Of a stretch of 28,378 nucleotides of DNA, positions 8,142 through 16,582 are shown one piece after another. Under the pieces are notes generated by a model that saw nothing but the letters and a program-made list of their open reading frames with translations, was not told the DNA's origin and did not search any database. Positions within the stretch are counted from its first letter, which is position 1. Each line of letters opens with the position of its first letter. The position numbers and the translations under genes were made by a program. This stretch comes from UBA3537 sp038106885 (GTDB taxonomy: Bacteria > Bacteroidota > Bacteroidia > Flavobacteriales > Flavobacteriaceae): positions 1 to 28,378 of the forward strand of contig JAYNFX010000018.1 of assembly GCA_038106885.1 (NCBI GenBank). The letters are read 5' to 3'.

Positions 8142-10379
8142 TTATTCTTTTATAAATTTTAATGTTTTTATAGAGCCTGTTACATTATCATAAATTCTCA
8201 AAATATATAATCCCGAGTCTAAGTTTGAAATATCTAAATCAATACTTTGCTGATTTTGATATTTTGGCAAATCAAATCGTTTTCCATTTAAATCAAAAAC
8301 AGAAAAAATTACATCATTTTGAAATTTTGAAATTGACAACTTATTTGCTGCAGGATTGGGATAAATAAAAGTTTTATCTATTTCTATATCCTCTGTAATT
8401 GTGCTCAATGATGCTCCGGTATATTCGTAAGCACCTATATCAACTAAATCTCCAACATTAGAAAAATCAACCTCAGGAGACCCTTGAGCAACAAGTGAGA
8501 AATCATCAATAAAATAATCACCGCCACCATCATCCATAGATGGACCTTTAACATAAACAAATAAATTATCTGGTGTAGAGTAGGTGTAGTCGCCTGATAG
8601 TAAAGTCCATTGTTGATCAGAAACAACTACATTGGGAGTTACACTCGTATAAGTATTTAATGAAGTATTTTTAATTGTAATTTGAGAAGTCCCTGTAAAA
8701 CCTTCGGCTAATTTTACCCAAACATAAAAAGTATAACTTTCACCCAACTCTAATAAATTATCTAAAACCAATTTTGAACTGTGCCAATTCAATTCACGAT
8801 CAGTAATCATCAAACTTTGATCACCAGTTTTTGAATCAAGGTTACTTATTGCAATATTAGATCCAAAAGCAGTCCAACCACCAGTTGAATTTTCAAAACT
8901 TGTTGAGGAAATACCGTTTGTAGTACCTGGCCTTGGATTACCTAAAATATCATCCAAAGGTGAAAAGTTAGGATCACCAGCATCAATTGCAGGAGAATCC
9001 TGAGTTAATTCAAAATTTGTTTGACTCATATCAATAGCACCATTTACTATCAATGGCGAATTTGCAAAAAGAGGATCAATATCGATCATATTACAACAAG
9101 AAATATAATTATATGGATCTCCGTTTTCGTCTGAGGGAAGATTTCCATTTAAAAATATATTATTTGAAACTGTTCTAGACCCACTTACATTTGGAAGTTC
9201 TAATGCTGAAAATAGATTATCACGGGTTACAATAATATTATTAACAACAGTTGCATTTAATACTCTATTGGATTTTATTCCACCAACTTTTTGACCTCTA
9301 TGTGCGGTGTTACCATTAGCAACAGAAAGATCTTGAATTATTTCATGAACACCATTGTAGTATATTGTATTGTTTTGAAAAATTGCAGAGGCCGATAATG
9401 AATTATCAAAATTAATCCCATTCTTACCATTATTGACACAAAGATTATTTTCAAATAAAAATGTACCGTTGTAGTCAGGATCACTTCTAGTTACATATAG
9501 TCCTTGACCATCTAGTATATTGTTATAAGTTGCTGTGCCATAATCAGGGTTAGTATTTCCTGAATTATCGGGAAGTTGAGTTACATAAAAAGGTATTCGA
9601 TTCCAATTATTATAGACTGTATTACCTCGCATGATCATCTTTATTTCATTACCATTATCTTCTTCAGATGAAGATATTGTCTCAGCAAAAACAACAGCAC
9701 TTGATGCAGAAGAAGTCCACCAAGTTGAATTGTAAACTTCATTATACTCAATTGTTATATGATCTGAGTCATTAAAACGAATAGCCGAACCAGGTGTGTC
9801 ATGTACTATATTATTTCGAATTATTATGTGGTGATGCGCTCCATATCCTCCCCATATACCTTTACCTGAAAAATAACTATGATTATAATTTGTATTGTCA
9901 TTTTCATCTTCTGCTACCAAAACTTTATATGCCCTATCAGCCATAGCCATATCATAATCAATATTTTGAGATGGTCCTTCAACTTCAAATCCTTCAACAA
10001 TTATATAATTCATGTTGTTAGAAATTATAATACCACCTCGACCATCAAATTGAATTTTTGGAAGATGGCCTGGATAATTTCTAAGTGTTATATAATTTCC
10101 TTCAGTGCCAGACTTGTTTATAGTTACGACATGTGGATTACTCATGTTTAAAGAATTTTCAACATCAACTAATCCATAATTATTGTTATTATAAGTCCCT
10201 TCCATTACAAAAATTGTTCCACCAGCGCTTACAGATGAAATTGCTCTGTTGATAGTTTTAAAAGGAAAAGATTCCGATCCATCATTTGTGTCTAGTCCAT
10301 TACTATCAGAAACATAATAATCCTGCCCAAAGGCAATACTAGAAAATAGTAATAATAAGAATGGATATTTAAAAAACAT
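8142..10379 (-). CDS. Secreted right-handed beta-helix protein with CBM22-like domain and T9SS sorting domain
   Basis: A 745-residue secreted protein of unknown activity. Order: signal peptide (1-18); a parallel beta-helix region (about 20-470) rich in NN and HIIIRNNIVH-type turns; a cap beginning PAIDAGDP and LGNPRPGTT (464-487); a domain at about 490-632 resembling CBM22 (WHSSKLVLDNLLELGESYTF, WTLLSGDYTY, YFIDDFSLV); the expected end of the cap, VDIGAYEY (646-653); and a T9SS type A sorting domain (668-745, with YPNP at 673). The binding domain appears inserted in the cap. Beta-helix folds occur in polysaccharide lyases, esterases and several GH families such as GH120 and GH141, and I cannot assign one. 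Its place between xylanase and sulfatases suggests action on, or binding to, the same xylan. Confidence 0.85.
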   Translation of the reverse strand: MFFKYPFLLLLFSSIAFGQDYYVSDSNGLDTNDGSESFPFKTINRAISSVSAGGTIFVMEGTYNNNNYGLVDVENSLNMSNPHVVTINKSGTEGNYITLRNYPGHLPKIQFDGRGGIIISNNMNYIIVEGFEVEGPSQNIDYDMAMADRAYKVLVAEDENDNTNYNHSYFSGKGIWGGYGAHHHIIIRNNIVHDTPGSAIRFNDSDHITIEYNEVYNSTWWTSSASSAVVFAETISSSEEDNGNEIKMIMRGNTVYNNWNRIPFYVTQLPDNSGNTNPDYGTATYNNILDGQGLYVTRSDPDYNGTFLFENNLCVNNGKNGINFDNSLSASAIFQNNTIYYNGVHEIIQDLSVANGNTAHRGQKVGGIKSNRVLNATVVNNIIVTRDNLFSALELPNVSGSRTVSNNIFLNGNLPSDENGDPYNYISCCNMIDIDPLFANSPLIVNGAIDMSQTNFELTQDSPAIDAGDPNFSPLDDILGNPRPGTTNGISSTSFENSTGGWTAFGSNIAISNLDSKTGDQSLMITDRELNWHSSKLVLDNLLELGESYTFYVWVKLAEGFTGTSQITIKNTSLNTYTSVTPNVVVSDQQWTLLSGDYTYSTPDNLFVYVKGPSMDDGGGDYFIDDFSLVAQGSPEVDFSNVGDLVDIGAYEYTGASLSTITEDIEIDKTFIYPNPAANKLSISKFQNDVIFSVFDLNGKRFDLPKYQNQQSIDLDISNLDSGLYILRIYDNVTGSIKTLKFIKE

Positions 10380-10473
10380 ATTTAAAAAAATTATAATATA
10401 AATATAGAGTTAAGAGTTTTAAAAAATTGTAATTTTTGAATTAAACAGTATAATTTTTGAGGCCTTAAAAGAA

Positions 10474-11910
10474 TTATTTTAACGGATCCTTATTAACAAA
10501 TTCTCTCATAACTCTCAATTTTTTACTGTAATTTTTTACTAAATTTTCGTTTTCTGGCAGTTTAGAAATATCTATGTTCTCACCTAAATCATTTTTGTGA
10601 TCATAAAGCATATTACCTAAATAGGTTTCGCCCTCATAAAATTCAGTGTATGAATAATTTTTATCAATCACAGCTTCGCCCTGTTTGTATCTAGTATAAA
10701 TTTCATTTTTTAGACTATATTTTGGATTTTTTAAAACAGGTATTAAACTTTCACCTTGAATGTAATCGGGTGGATTAATCCCAGTCAAATCACAAATTGT
10801 TGGATAAACATCTACAAGCTCAGTGAATGATTCTGTAATTTGATTTTTAGCAAAACCTGGAGATGAAATTATAAATGGTATTTTGACAGCTTCATAAAAA
10901 GTACTGTGCTTACACCAAAAGCCATGTTCTCCTAAAAAGAATCCGTGATCACTCCATAAAATTATAGTTGTGTTTTCTCTTAATCCCAATTCATCAAGTC
11001 CATTTATTAGTTCTCCAATCAAAACATCCATATAACTCACGCTAGCGTAATAGCCGTGAACTAAGTTTCTAGACATTTCCTCACTCAATAAACCCTCACT
11101 TGGAATGTCCAAATACATATTTCTAAGCTCAGCAGAGTCATGTTGAGCATGCATAGCTATATAAGGAGAATTTTTTGGCTGATAAGTGTTTTCTGCTAAA
11201 GGAACTTTATCGTGCTTGTACATATCCCAATATTTCTTAGGTTGAATAAAAGGCAAATGTGGAGAAACATAACCAATAGCCATAAAAAATGGTTTTTCCT
11301 CAGACTTTAACTGTTTCATTTTTTTTAGGGCTTTCTGAGTTATTTTACCATCATTATAAGCATAATCATCAACATCAGGATATTCAAAAGCAGGGCCTTT
11401 AGGACCGTGAGATCCCTTTTCACCGTTTCGCTTTCTGTCTTGAGCTATTGGGTCTTGATAATCAGCTTGATGCGCTCCTCCGTCATTTTCAGACCAAAAT
11501 TCTTTAGTATCATCAGGAAAATGATAAATTTTTCCATAAGAAATAGTTTCATAACCATTTTCCATGAATAATTGATTTAAAGTAATTGCATTAGGTGTAT
11601 CAATTGATGCACGTGTTGTATAATCATTAAATCTTTTTTGACTTGGTCTTATACCAGTCATTATACTAGCCCGGCTAGCACCGCATACTGCAATATTTGT
11701 AAAAGCATTATTAAATTGTACCCCTTCCGATGCAAGCTTATCTATATTTGGAGTGATCATTTGAGATTCACCATAAGAATTAATTTTTGGTCTAAAATCG
11801 TCAATAGAAATAAATAGAATATTATGTTTTTTTTCTATTGATTGACTTATTAAAAAAAATGGTGTAAATATTAATAATAAAACCAGTAGTTTATTTAATT
11901 GAATTTTCAT
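10474..11910 (-). CDS. S1-family sulfatase, iduronate-2-sulfatase-like, with CxASR active site
   Basis: Hydrolyses a sulfate ester on a carbohydrate, probably in the periplasm. It has 478 residues with a signal peptide ending near ISQ (23) and no lipobox. The metal-binding Asp pair is ISIDDFRP (Asp37, Asp38). The formylglycine site is Cys76 in VCGASRASIMTG, a C-x-A-S-R variant of the usual C-x-P-S-R. Further metal and sulfate contacts are SDHGFFLGEHGFWCKH (Asp321, His322, Lys334). The last motif is typical of iduronate-2-sulfatase-like enzymes, a group that in marine bacteria acts on many algal sugars, so the name does not imply iduronate. It precedes the beta-helix gene by 94 bp and follows the next sulfatase by 11 bp. 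It needs formylglycine maturation, and no such enzyme is in the window. Confidence 0.93.
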   Translation of the reverse strand: MKIQLNKLLVLLLIFTPFFLISQSIEKKHNILFISIDDFRPKINSYGESQMITPNIDKLASEGVQFNNAFTNIAVCGASRASIMTGIRPSQKRFNDYTTRASIDTPNAITLNQLFMENGYETISYGKIYHFPDDTKEFWSENDGGAHQADYQDPIAQDRKRNGEKGSHGPKGPAFEYPDVDDYAYNDGKITQKALKKMKQLKSEEKPFFMAIGYVSPHLPFIQPKKYWDMYKHDKVPLAENTYQPKNSPYIAMHAQHDSAELRNMYLDIPSEGLLSEEMSRNLVHGYYASVSYMDVLIGELINGLDELGLRENTTIILWSDHGFFLGEHGFWCKHSTFYEAVKIPFIISSPGFAKNQITESFTELVDVYPTICDLTGINPPDYIQGESLIPVLKNPKYSLKNEIYTRYKQGEAVIDKNYSYTEFYEGETYLGNMLYDHKNDLGENIDISKLPENENLVKNYSKKLRVMREFVNKDPLK

Positions 11911-11921
11911 GTTTGATGCTA

Positions 11922-13349
11922 TTAATTACTTGTTATTTTTGATGCTTTATATCCAATTCGAATAGCTCTAGCGCAAATTTTTTCGATTCCTTCTAAATCT
12001 ATCGGTTTGGTGTAGAGTTGCCAAAATTTTGTTCCTATATCTTCATCAATTTGATATCCAATGGAAGCACCTTCAGTATTACAATTTAAAGTAATTTCAT
12101 TATCTGAAATATTGATTGAAACATCTGAAGTTACAGGTTGAATCATATTTGGCCAAAACTCATTAATTATTTCACTTTCAGGAAAAAAACCCTTATCATC
12201 AACCTCAATTTGCCAATTTTCAAGCTGTTTTCTTAGTTCAAGAAGTTTGTATTTGAAATCTTCGTTATNNNNNNNNNNNNNNNNNNNNNNNNNNNNNNNN
12301 NNNNNNNNNNNNNNNNNNNNNNNNNNNNNNNNNNNNNNNNNNNNNNNNNNNNNNNNNNNNNNNNNNNNTGGTGGCTCTATACCTAATATTGACATTACAG
12401 TAGGTCCTAAATCCATCAAAGAAACCATTCTGTCATCCGTTTGACCTTTTCTATACCCGTCAGGATATCTAATTATTAATGGTACATTTAAACCACTGTT
12501 TCCAACCGCTCTTTTTTGTCTTAATAAATTTCCTCCATGATCACTCCAAAAAAATATGATTGAATTATCTAAAACTCCGTCCACTTCTAATTTATTTAGC
12601 AACTCTCCTACTTCTTTATCTAAAGCTTCAATATTTGAATATTTACGAGCTATGCCTTCTCTTACCTCAGGTAAATCTGGAAAATAATCTGGAACTGGAA
12701 CATCTTTTGGTAATACAGTCATTGGTTTATTTTTACGCAACCAAATTCTAGACTCATGAGTTGTGTAATAATTTTTTACATAGAAAAAAGGTGCACCTTT
12801 TGGTCTATTATCGTATGATCCGCCACCAAAAACATCGTCCCATGCAGTGAAGGGTGCATTGAACTGATAATCACATTTGTCATCATTAACACAATAGTAT
12901 CCCTCAGCTCTTAAAAATTCAGTAAATGGTTTAACGTAACTAGGTGTAACAACTTCATAATCTGGAATATTTACTCCTGCTTTATCAATAACTCCTTTAT
13001 CGCTTCTAAATTTAACATCTTCGGGCCACTTGAAATTATTGTGATCACCTGTTCTCATATTATGAGCACCTAAACGAACAGGGTACATCCCAGTAATAAT
13101 TGAAAATCGACTTGGAGCACAAACACCAACAGTTGAATAAGCATTTGTATATTTCACACCCTCTTTTGCAAGCCTATCAATATTTGGTGTGTTGATTGAA
13201 GTATTTCCATAGGAGCTTAAAATTGGCCCCATATCTTCACAACTAATCCAAACAATATTTAAAGGTCCTTGTTCGGTCTTTTGAGCATAAGAAGACATGT
13301 TAGAAAATAAAAATAAAATAAAAATAAAATTTAAACTTAACTTATTCAT
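11922..13349 (-). CDS. S1-family sulfatase, heparan N-sulfatase-like, interrupted by an assembly gap
   Basis: A second periplasmic sulfatase. ATG at 13349 gives a clean signal peptide (MNKLSLNFIFILFLF... ending SSYAQ). ATG at 13355 is also possible, but the longer frame from 13391 would overlap the upstream gene. From 13349 the motifs are ISCEDMGP (Glu38, Asp39), with Glu in place of the first usual Asp as in sulfamidase-like enzymes, and the formylglycine site Cys77 in CAPSRFSIITG. WSDHGGN carries later metal ligands. A 100-N gap falls after LGIEPP. The region before NEDFKYKLLELRK, normally about 100 or more residues, is missing, although the frame stays open across the Ns. This is very unlikely to be a pseudogene. 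Substrate unknown. Confidence 0.88.
   Translation of the reverse strand: MNKLSLNFIFILFLFSNMSSYAQKTEQGPLNIVWISCEDMGPILSSYGNTSINTPNIDRLAKEGVKYTNAYSTVGVCAPSRFSIITGMYPVRLGAHNMRTGDHNNFKWPEDVKFRSDKGVIDKAGVNIPDYEVVTPSYVKPFTEFLRAEGYYCVNDDKCDYQFNAPFTAWDDVFGGGSYDNRPKGAPFFYVKNYYTTHESRIWLRKNKPMTVLPKDVPVPDYFPDLPEVREGIARKYSNIEALDKEVGELLNKLEVDGVLDNSIIFFWSDHGGNLLRQKRAVGNSGLNVPLIIRYPDGYRKGQTDDRMVSLMDLGPTVMSILGIEPPXXXXXXXXXXXXXXXXXXXXXXXXXXXXXXXXXXNEDFKYKLLELRKQLENWQIEVDDKGFFPESEIINEFWPNMIQPVTSDVSINISDNEITLNCNTEGASIGYQIDEDIGTKFWQLYTKPIDLEGIEKICARAIRIGYKASKITSN
12269..12368. other. Assembly gap (100 N) inside a sulfatase
   Basis: One hundred Ns. The flanks show no shared sequence, so unlike the gaps at 21430 and 23584 this one hides real DNA. 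The family normally carries far more than 33 residues between the flanking motifs, so the true gap is probably several hundred bases. Confidence 0.95.
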
Positions 13350-13359
13350 TTTCATTATA

Positions 13360-14489
13360 TTAATAGTGTTTAACTGTATAATCACTTTCATTTAATTTAT
13401 TGATATAATTATCATCAACTTTATTCCAATTTGATACACGGTCAAGCGGATGAAGAGTCGGTTTAATTAGCGGCATTTTACCCTTCAATAAAAAATCATC
13501 TTGTTCAATCATCCATAAATTCAAAGCATTAATTAGTTCATTTTTCACATCAATTAGCTCGACATTATCTATTAAATTGTTTTGCTGATATGGGTCTAAT
13601 TCTAAATCATAGAGCTCTTCATAAGGTACGTTTGGAAACGACTCTGCTCCTATTTTAATAAAATGATTAATCACAGGATTTTCACCAAGATTTGAATTTA
13701 CAACCTCCATGGAATTATAATTTCTTATAAACTTATATTTTTTATTTCTCACAGCACGACTTGGGAAAACTTTACAATGCTGAATATTTTGTTTTGTAGC
13801 TAAAGAGTAAATGTATTCATGAACTTGACTTTCATCACCTTCAAGTGTCTTTTTAAAACTTTTCCCATCAATATCACTAGGAACATCAATGACTCCAGCG
13901 ATATCAAGAAAAGTAGGCAAAACATCAACAAAACTTAACATAGTATTAGAAACAGTATTTGGTTTTACAACACCTGGCCAGCGAACAATAAACGGAACTT
14001 TAAGACCTTGCTCAGAAACCCCCCATTTGCCAGAAATACCATGGTCAGATGCATAAATAAAAACTGAATTATCCTTAAAGCCTTTATTTTTTATCATTTG
14101 TAAAACTTTTTCAAGCTGTAAATTGTCGTTATATATATTTTGATAATAACCCTTTTTAAAATTCTTAAAATTTCCTTTATCGTACGGCAATTTATAAATG
14201 TCCTCTTTTGTGTATTTTGAATTTTTAGGATATGGCCCGTGAGGAAAATCAGATGCAATAAAGAGGCAAAATGGCTTAACAATATTATCAAGATATTTGT
14301 CGATTTCTTCAATTGGCAAATAACGGTGATCAATTGATTTAAAATACTTACTCCATCTAAAAACACTGTTAGGCTTCACATGCCCTTTACCTGCTAAAAC
14401 AACATCATAACCAGCTTCTCCCATGTAATCTATTACTGTTTTCAAATTAGACTTAACTGGTAAATGATTGGCCATACACCCATTTTTAA
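13360..14489 (-). CDS. S1-family sulfatase, N-terminus lost in an assembly gap
   Basis: C-terminal three quarters of a third sulfatase. The frame stays open upstream of Met at 14475 into the gap (K-N-G-C-M-A-N-H), which matches the stretch just after the LxTGxxP region of S1 sulfatases. The real start, the signal peptide, the first metal ligands and the formylglycine Cys are therefore all in the unsequenced part. Visible motifs, numbered from that Met, are GKGHVKP (29-35), SDFPHGPYP, YASDHGISGKWG (Asp144, His145, Lys150) and GLKVPFIVRWPG. The C-terminal YEELYDLELDPYQQNNL is a normal sulfatase tail. Cys-type or Ser-type cannot be decided. It precedes the next sulfatase by 4-10 bp depending on that gene's start. 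Confidence 0.88.
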
Positions 14490-14589
14490 NNNNNNNNNNN
14501 NNNNNNNNNNNNNNNNNNNNNNNNNNNNNNNNNNNNNNNNNNNNNNNNNNNNNNNNNNNNNNNNNNNNNNNNNNNNNNNNNNNNNNNNN
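14490..14589. other. Assembly gap (100 N) between GH30 and a sulfatase
   Basis: One hundred Ns with unrelated flanks. The missing DNA must hold the end of the GH30 T9SS sorting domain, an intergenic stretch, and the N-terminal part of the sulfatase with its signal peptide and catalytic Cys or Ser. That cannot fit in 100 bp, so the N length is only nominal. A stop near 14486 in the GH30 frame belongs to the sulfatase side and is not real. Confidence 0.95.
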
Positions 14590-16567
14590 GAAATGATAAT
14601 TCCAATTGACTCTTTGCTGGGTTAGGAAATAAAATTACTTTATTACTATCTAATAAAAAATCATTATTTGAACTTAAACTACTATCTATGGAAAAAACAA
14701 AACTATGCATTGACATAGCACCTAAATTTAATGACATATAGTTATTATCTAAATCAAAATCATCTGATGTAATCAAACTAAAATTTTCGTCTTGATCAGA
14801 GGTTACAAAATGTTCAACTGAAATTGCACCCTCAGGTATTTCAATATTAACATTAGATAAACTGCCTTCAGAAAACAAATTAACAATAACCTTTGAGTCA
14901 TCATCAGATTTAAAAGCTATAATTTTTAAATCATTGTCAAAACCACTTGAGTGAATTCTTTGATAACCCCCTTTAACTAAGTTTGCGAAATGCTTAAAAA
15001 CATAATAGCGTTTAGGCAAAAGAATATTATTATTAGAGTCCCATAAGACGAGTGCAGAAGAACTAATTTCGTTGTCATAGTCGTGTTGTTCATAAAATAA
15101 ATGAAACATATATGCAGTTAATCCTCCATGGTTAAAACCGTCTATAATTCTTTCTATATGATAACTTGCGTCAGCCATATTTGTATACGGACTGCCTAAA
15201 TTCCCTGCTTCAGTCACCCAAATTGGTTTTTCTAAACTTGCGTCTTTTAAGTTTGACCACTGGTCTTGAGTTACGGAACTTTGATAGGGATGCGTAGCAA
15301 CAATATCTACGGCCTGAAAAACATTTAGATCCTCAAACATTGTATTTACATAGTTGGTAGTTGATTTACTAGGATTATCTGAGTCAACTCTAAAACACTC
15401 TGGTGAAATAACTTTCACTTGTGAAAAACCTTCATCATCTAGTCTGTTGTTTAAGTTAATTAAAATTGATGATAATTCCTCGGGCGTTGTATTCATGGAT
15501 TCATAAGAAACCTCGAAATCAGGTTCATTTGTTGGAGAAATTGCTGTAACATCAATATTGTAACGAGAGCTCATACCAGTCAAAAAACCTATTAAAAACT
15601 CGCTATATTCATCTTCAAAACCTGGAATTAAAGTACCTCCATTGGTATGTGAACCATTAGTTTTCATCCATGCGGGAGCACTATTACAATTTCCTATTAT
15701 GTGATCAAAACCATTAATACTTAAACTAAAAGCACTATTTAGTGCTTCTCCAACATAACGTGTTCTCCAATTATTTGGATTACTATCATAACGAGTCCAA
15801 TCTAGAGCAGACTGATTCAAAGTAAATGGGTTATTATTATCATTTGGATCTTCAAGATCATGATAAATAAAAAATCGTATCATATTAACTTCTAAATCTT
15901 GAAAAGCTAAAGTCTCAATTTGATTTCTTAAAGAAACCTCTAAATCATATAAGTGCTCCGTACGTCTTTTTATACCAGCACCAAAACCATCTACTTCTTG
16001 ATATGTAATAGCTTCATTTAATGAAATTGTTTTTCCAACAACTACCTCAACTTGATCAAGGTAATAAGTCACACCAGAGTCCATATACCAAAAACTCAAT
16101 CTGTTAAGATCTGAATCATCTGAAACCGTAAAAGTATGACTAAATTGTTGCCAATTTTCATTAATTGTTTTATTGTTTCCCTGGTAACTTCCTTGAACTT
16201 CAGATTGAAAAACAACCTTCATTGTTGCTTGATTATCGCCCTCAACTTTGGCCCAAAAACGAACTGTGTATTGCTGACCTGATTGAACTTGAAACAAATA
16301 ATCACTATGAGTTTTAACATGCCATCCGTTAGATCCTAAAGAAATTATTTCACTTTTTTGAGCTCTACTGCTTCCAGGTATTAAATTTTCAGTTTCAATT
16401 GAGTAGTTTACCTGTCCACCATTGGTTTGCAGATTTGACCAATACACAAAATTATTTGTGTTAGGCTCAATTTCCTCTAGACTCGCATTAGCTAGAGGTA
16501 ATTGATTTTGGGCATTCATCAAGAATGCCCAAAAAAAATAAAACAACAGTAAAACCCAGTTCTGCAT
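14590..16567 (-). CDS. GH30 family xylanase-like enzyme with N-terminal CBM-like domain and T9SS signal (3' end in gap)
   Basis: A secreted retaining glycoside hydrolase, probably an endo-xylanase or xylobiohydrolase. There are 659 visible residues: signal peptide (1-19, ending MNA); a CBM4/9/22-type beta-sandwich (about 25-178, ending TYYLDQVEVVVG); a GH30 barrel (about 185-525) with acid/base Glu348 in SPTNEPDF and nucleophile Glu453 in WVTEAGN; the beta side-domain usual in GH30 (to about 635); and the start of a T9SS sorting domain (VILFPNPAKSQLELSF, then the gap). GH30 also contains glucosidases, fucosidases and glucanases. The GH10 and xylA/xylB neighbours favour xylan. It starts 15 bp after susD. 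It should be exported across the outer membrane and be cell-attached or released. Confidence 0.92.
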
Positions 16568-16582
16568 ATATTTTTCTAAGAA

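Noticed and set aside
10380..10473. Possible terminator or promoter in the 94-bp spacer (AAAAATTGTAATTTTT at 10422-10437)
   Set aside because: The stem is made of A-T pairs only with a 2-nt loop, too weak to call, and no TAnnTTTG element is present. Left as an ordinary, slightly long intra-operon spacer.
13300..13332. A/T-rich repeated AAAATAAAAAT pattern
   Set aside because: It encodes the Phe/Leu/Ile-rich signal peptide of the sulfatase. Low complexity is explained by composition.
13350..13391. Longer N-terminus for the middle sulfatase from ATG at 13391
   Set aside because: It would overlap the upstream sulfatase by about 30 bp and bury the signal peptide. Starts at 13349 or 13355 give a normal leader.
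14486..14589. End of GH30 at 14486
   Set aside because: The stop is reached only by reading through Ns into the neighbouring sulfatase's sequence. The true end is in the gap.
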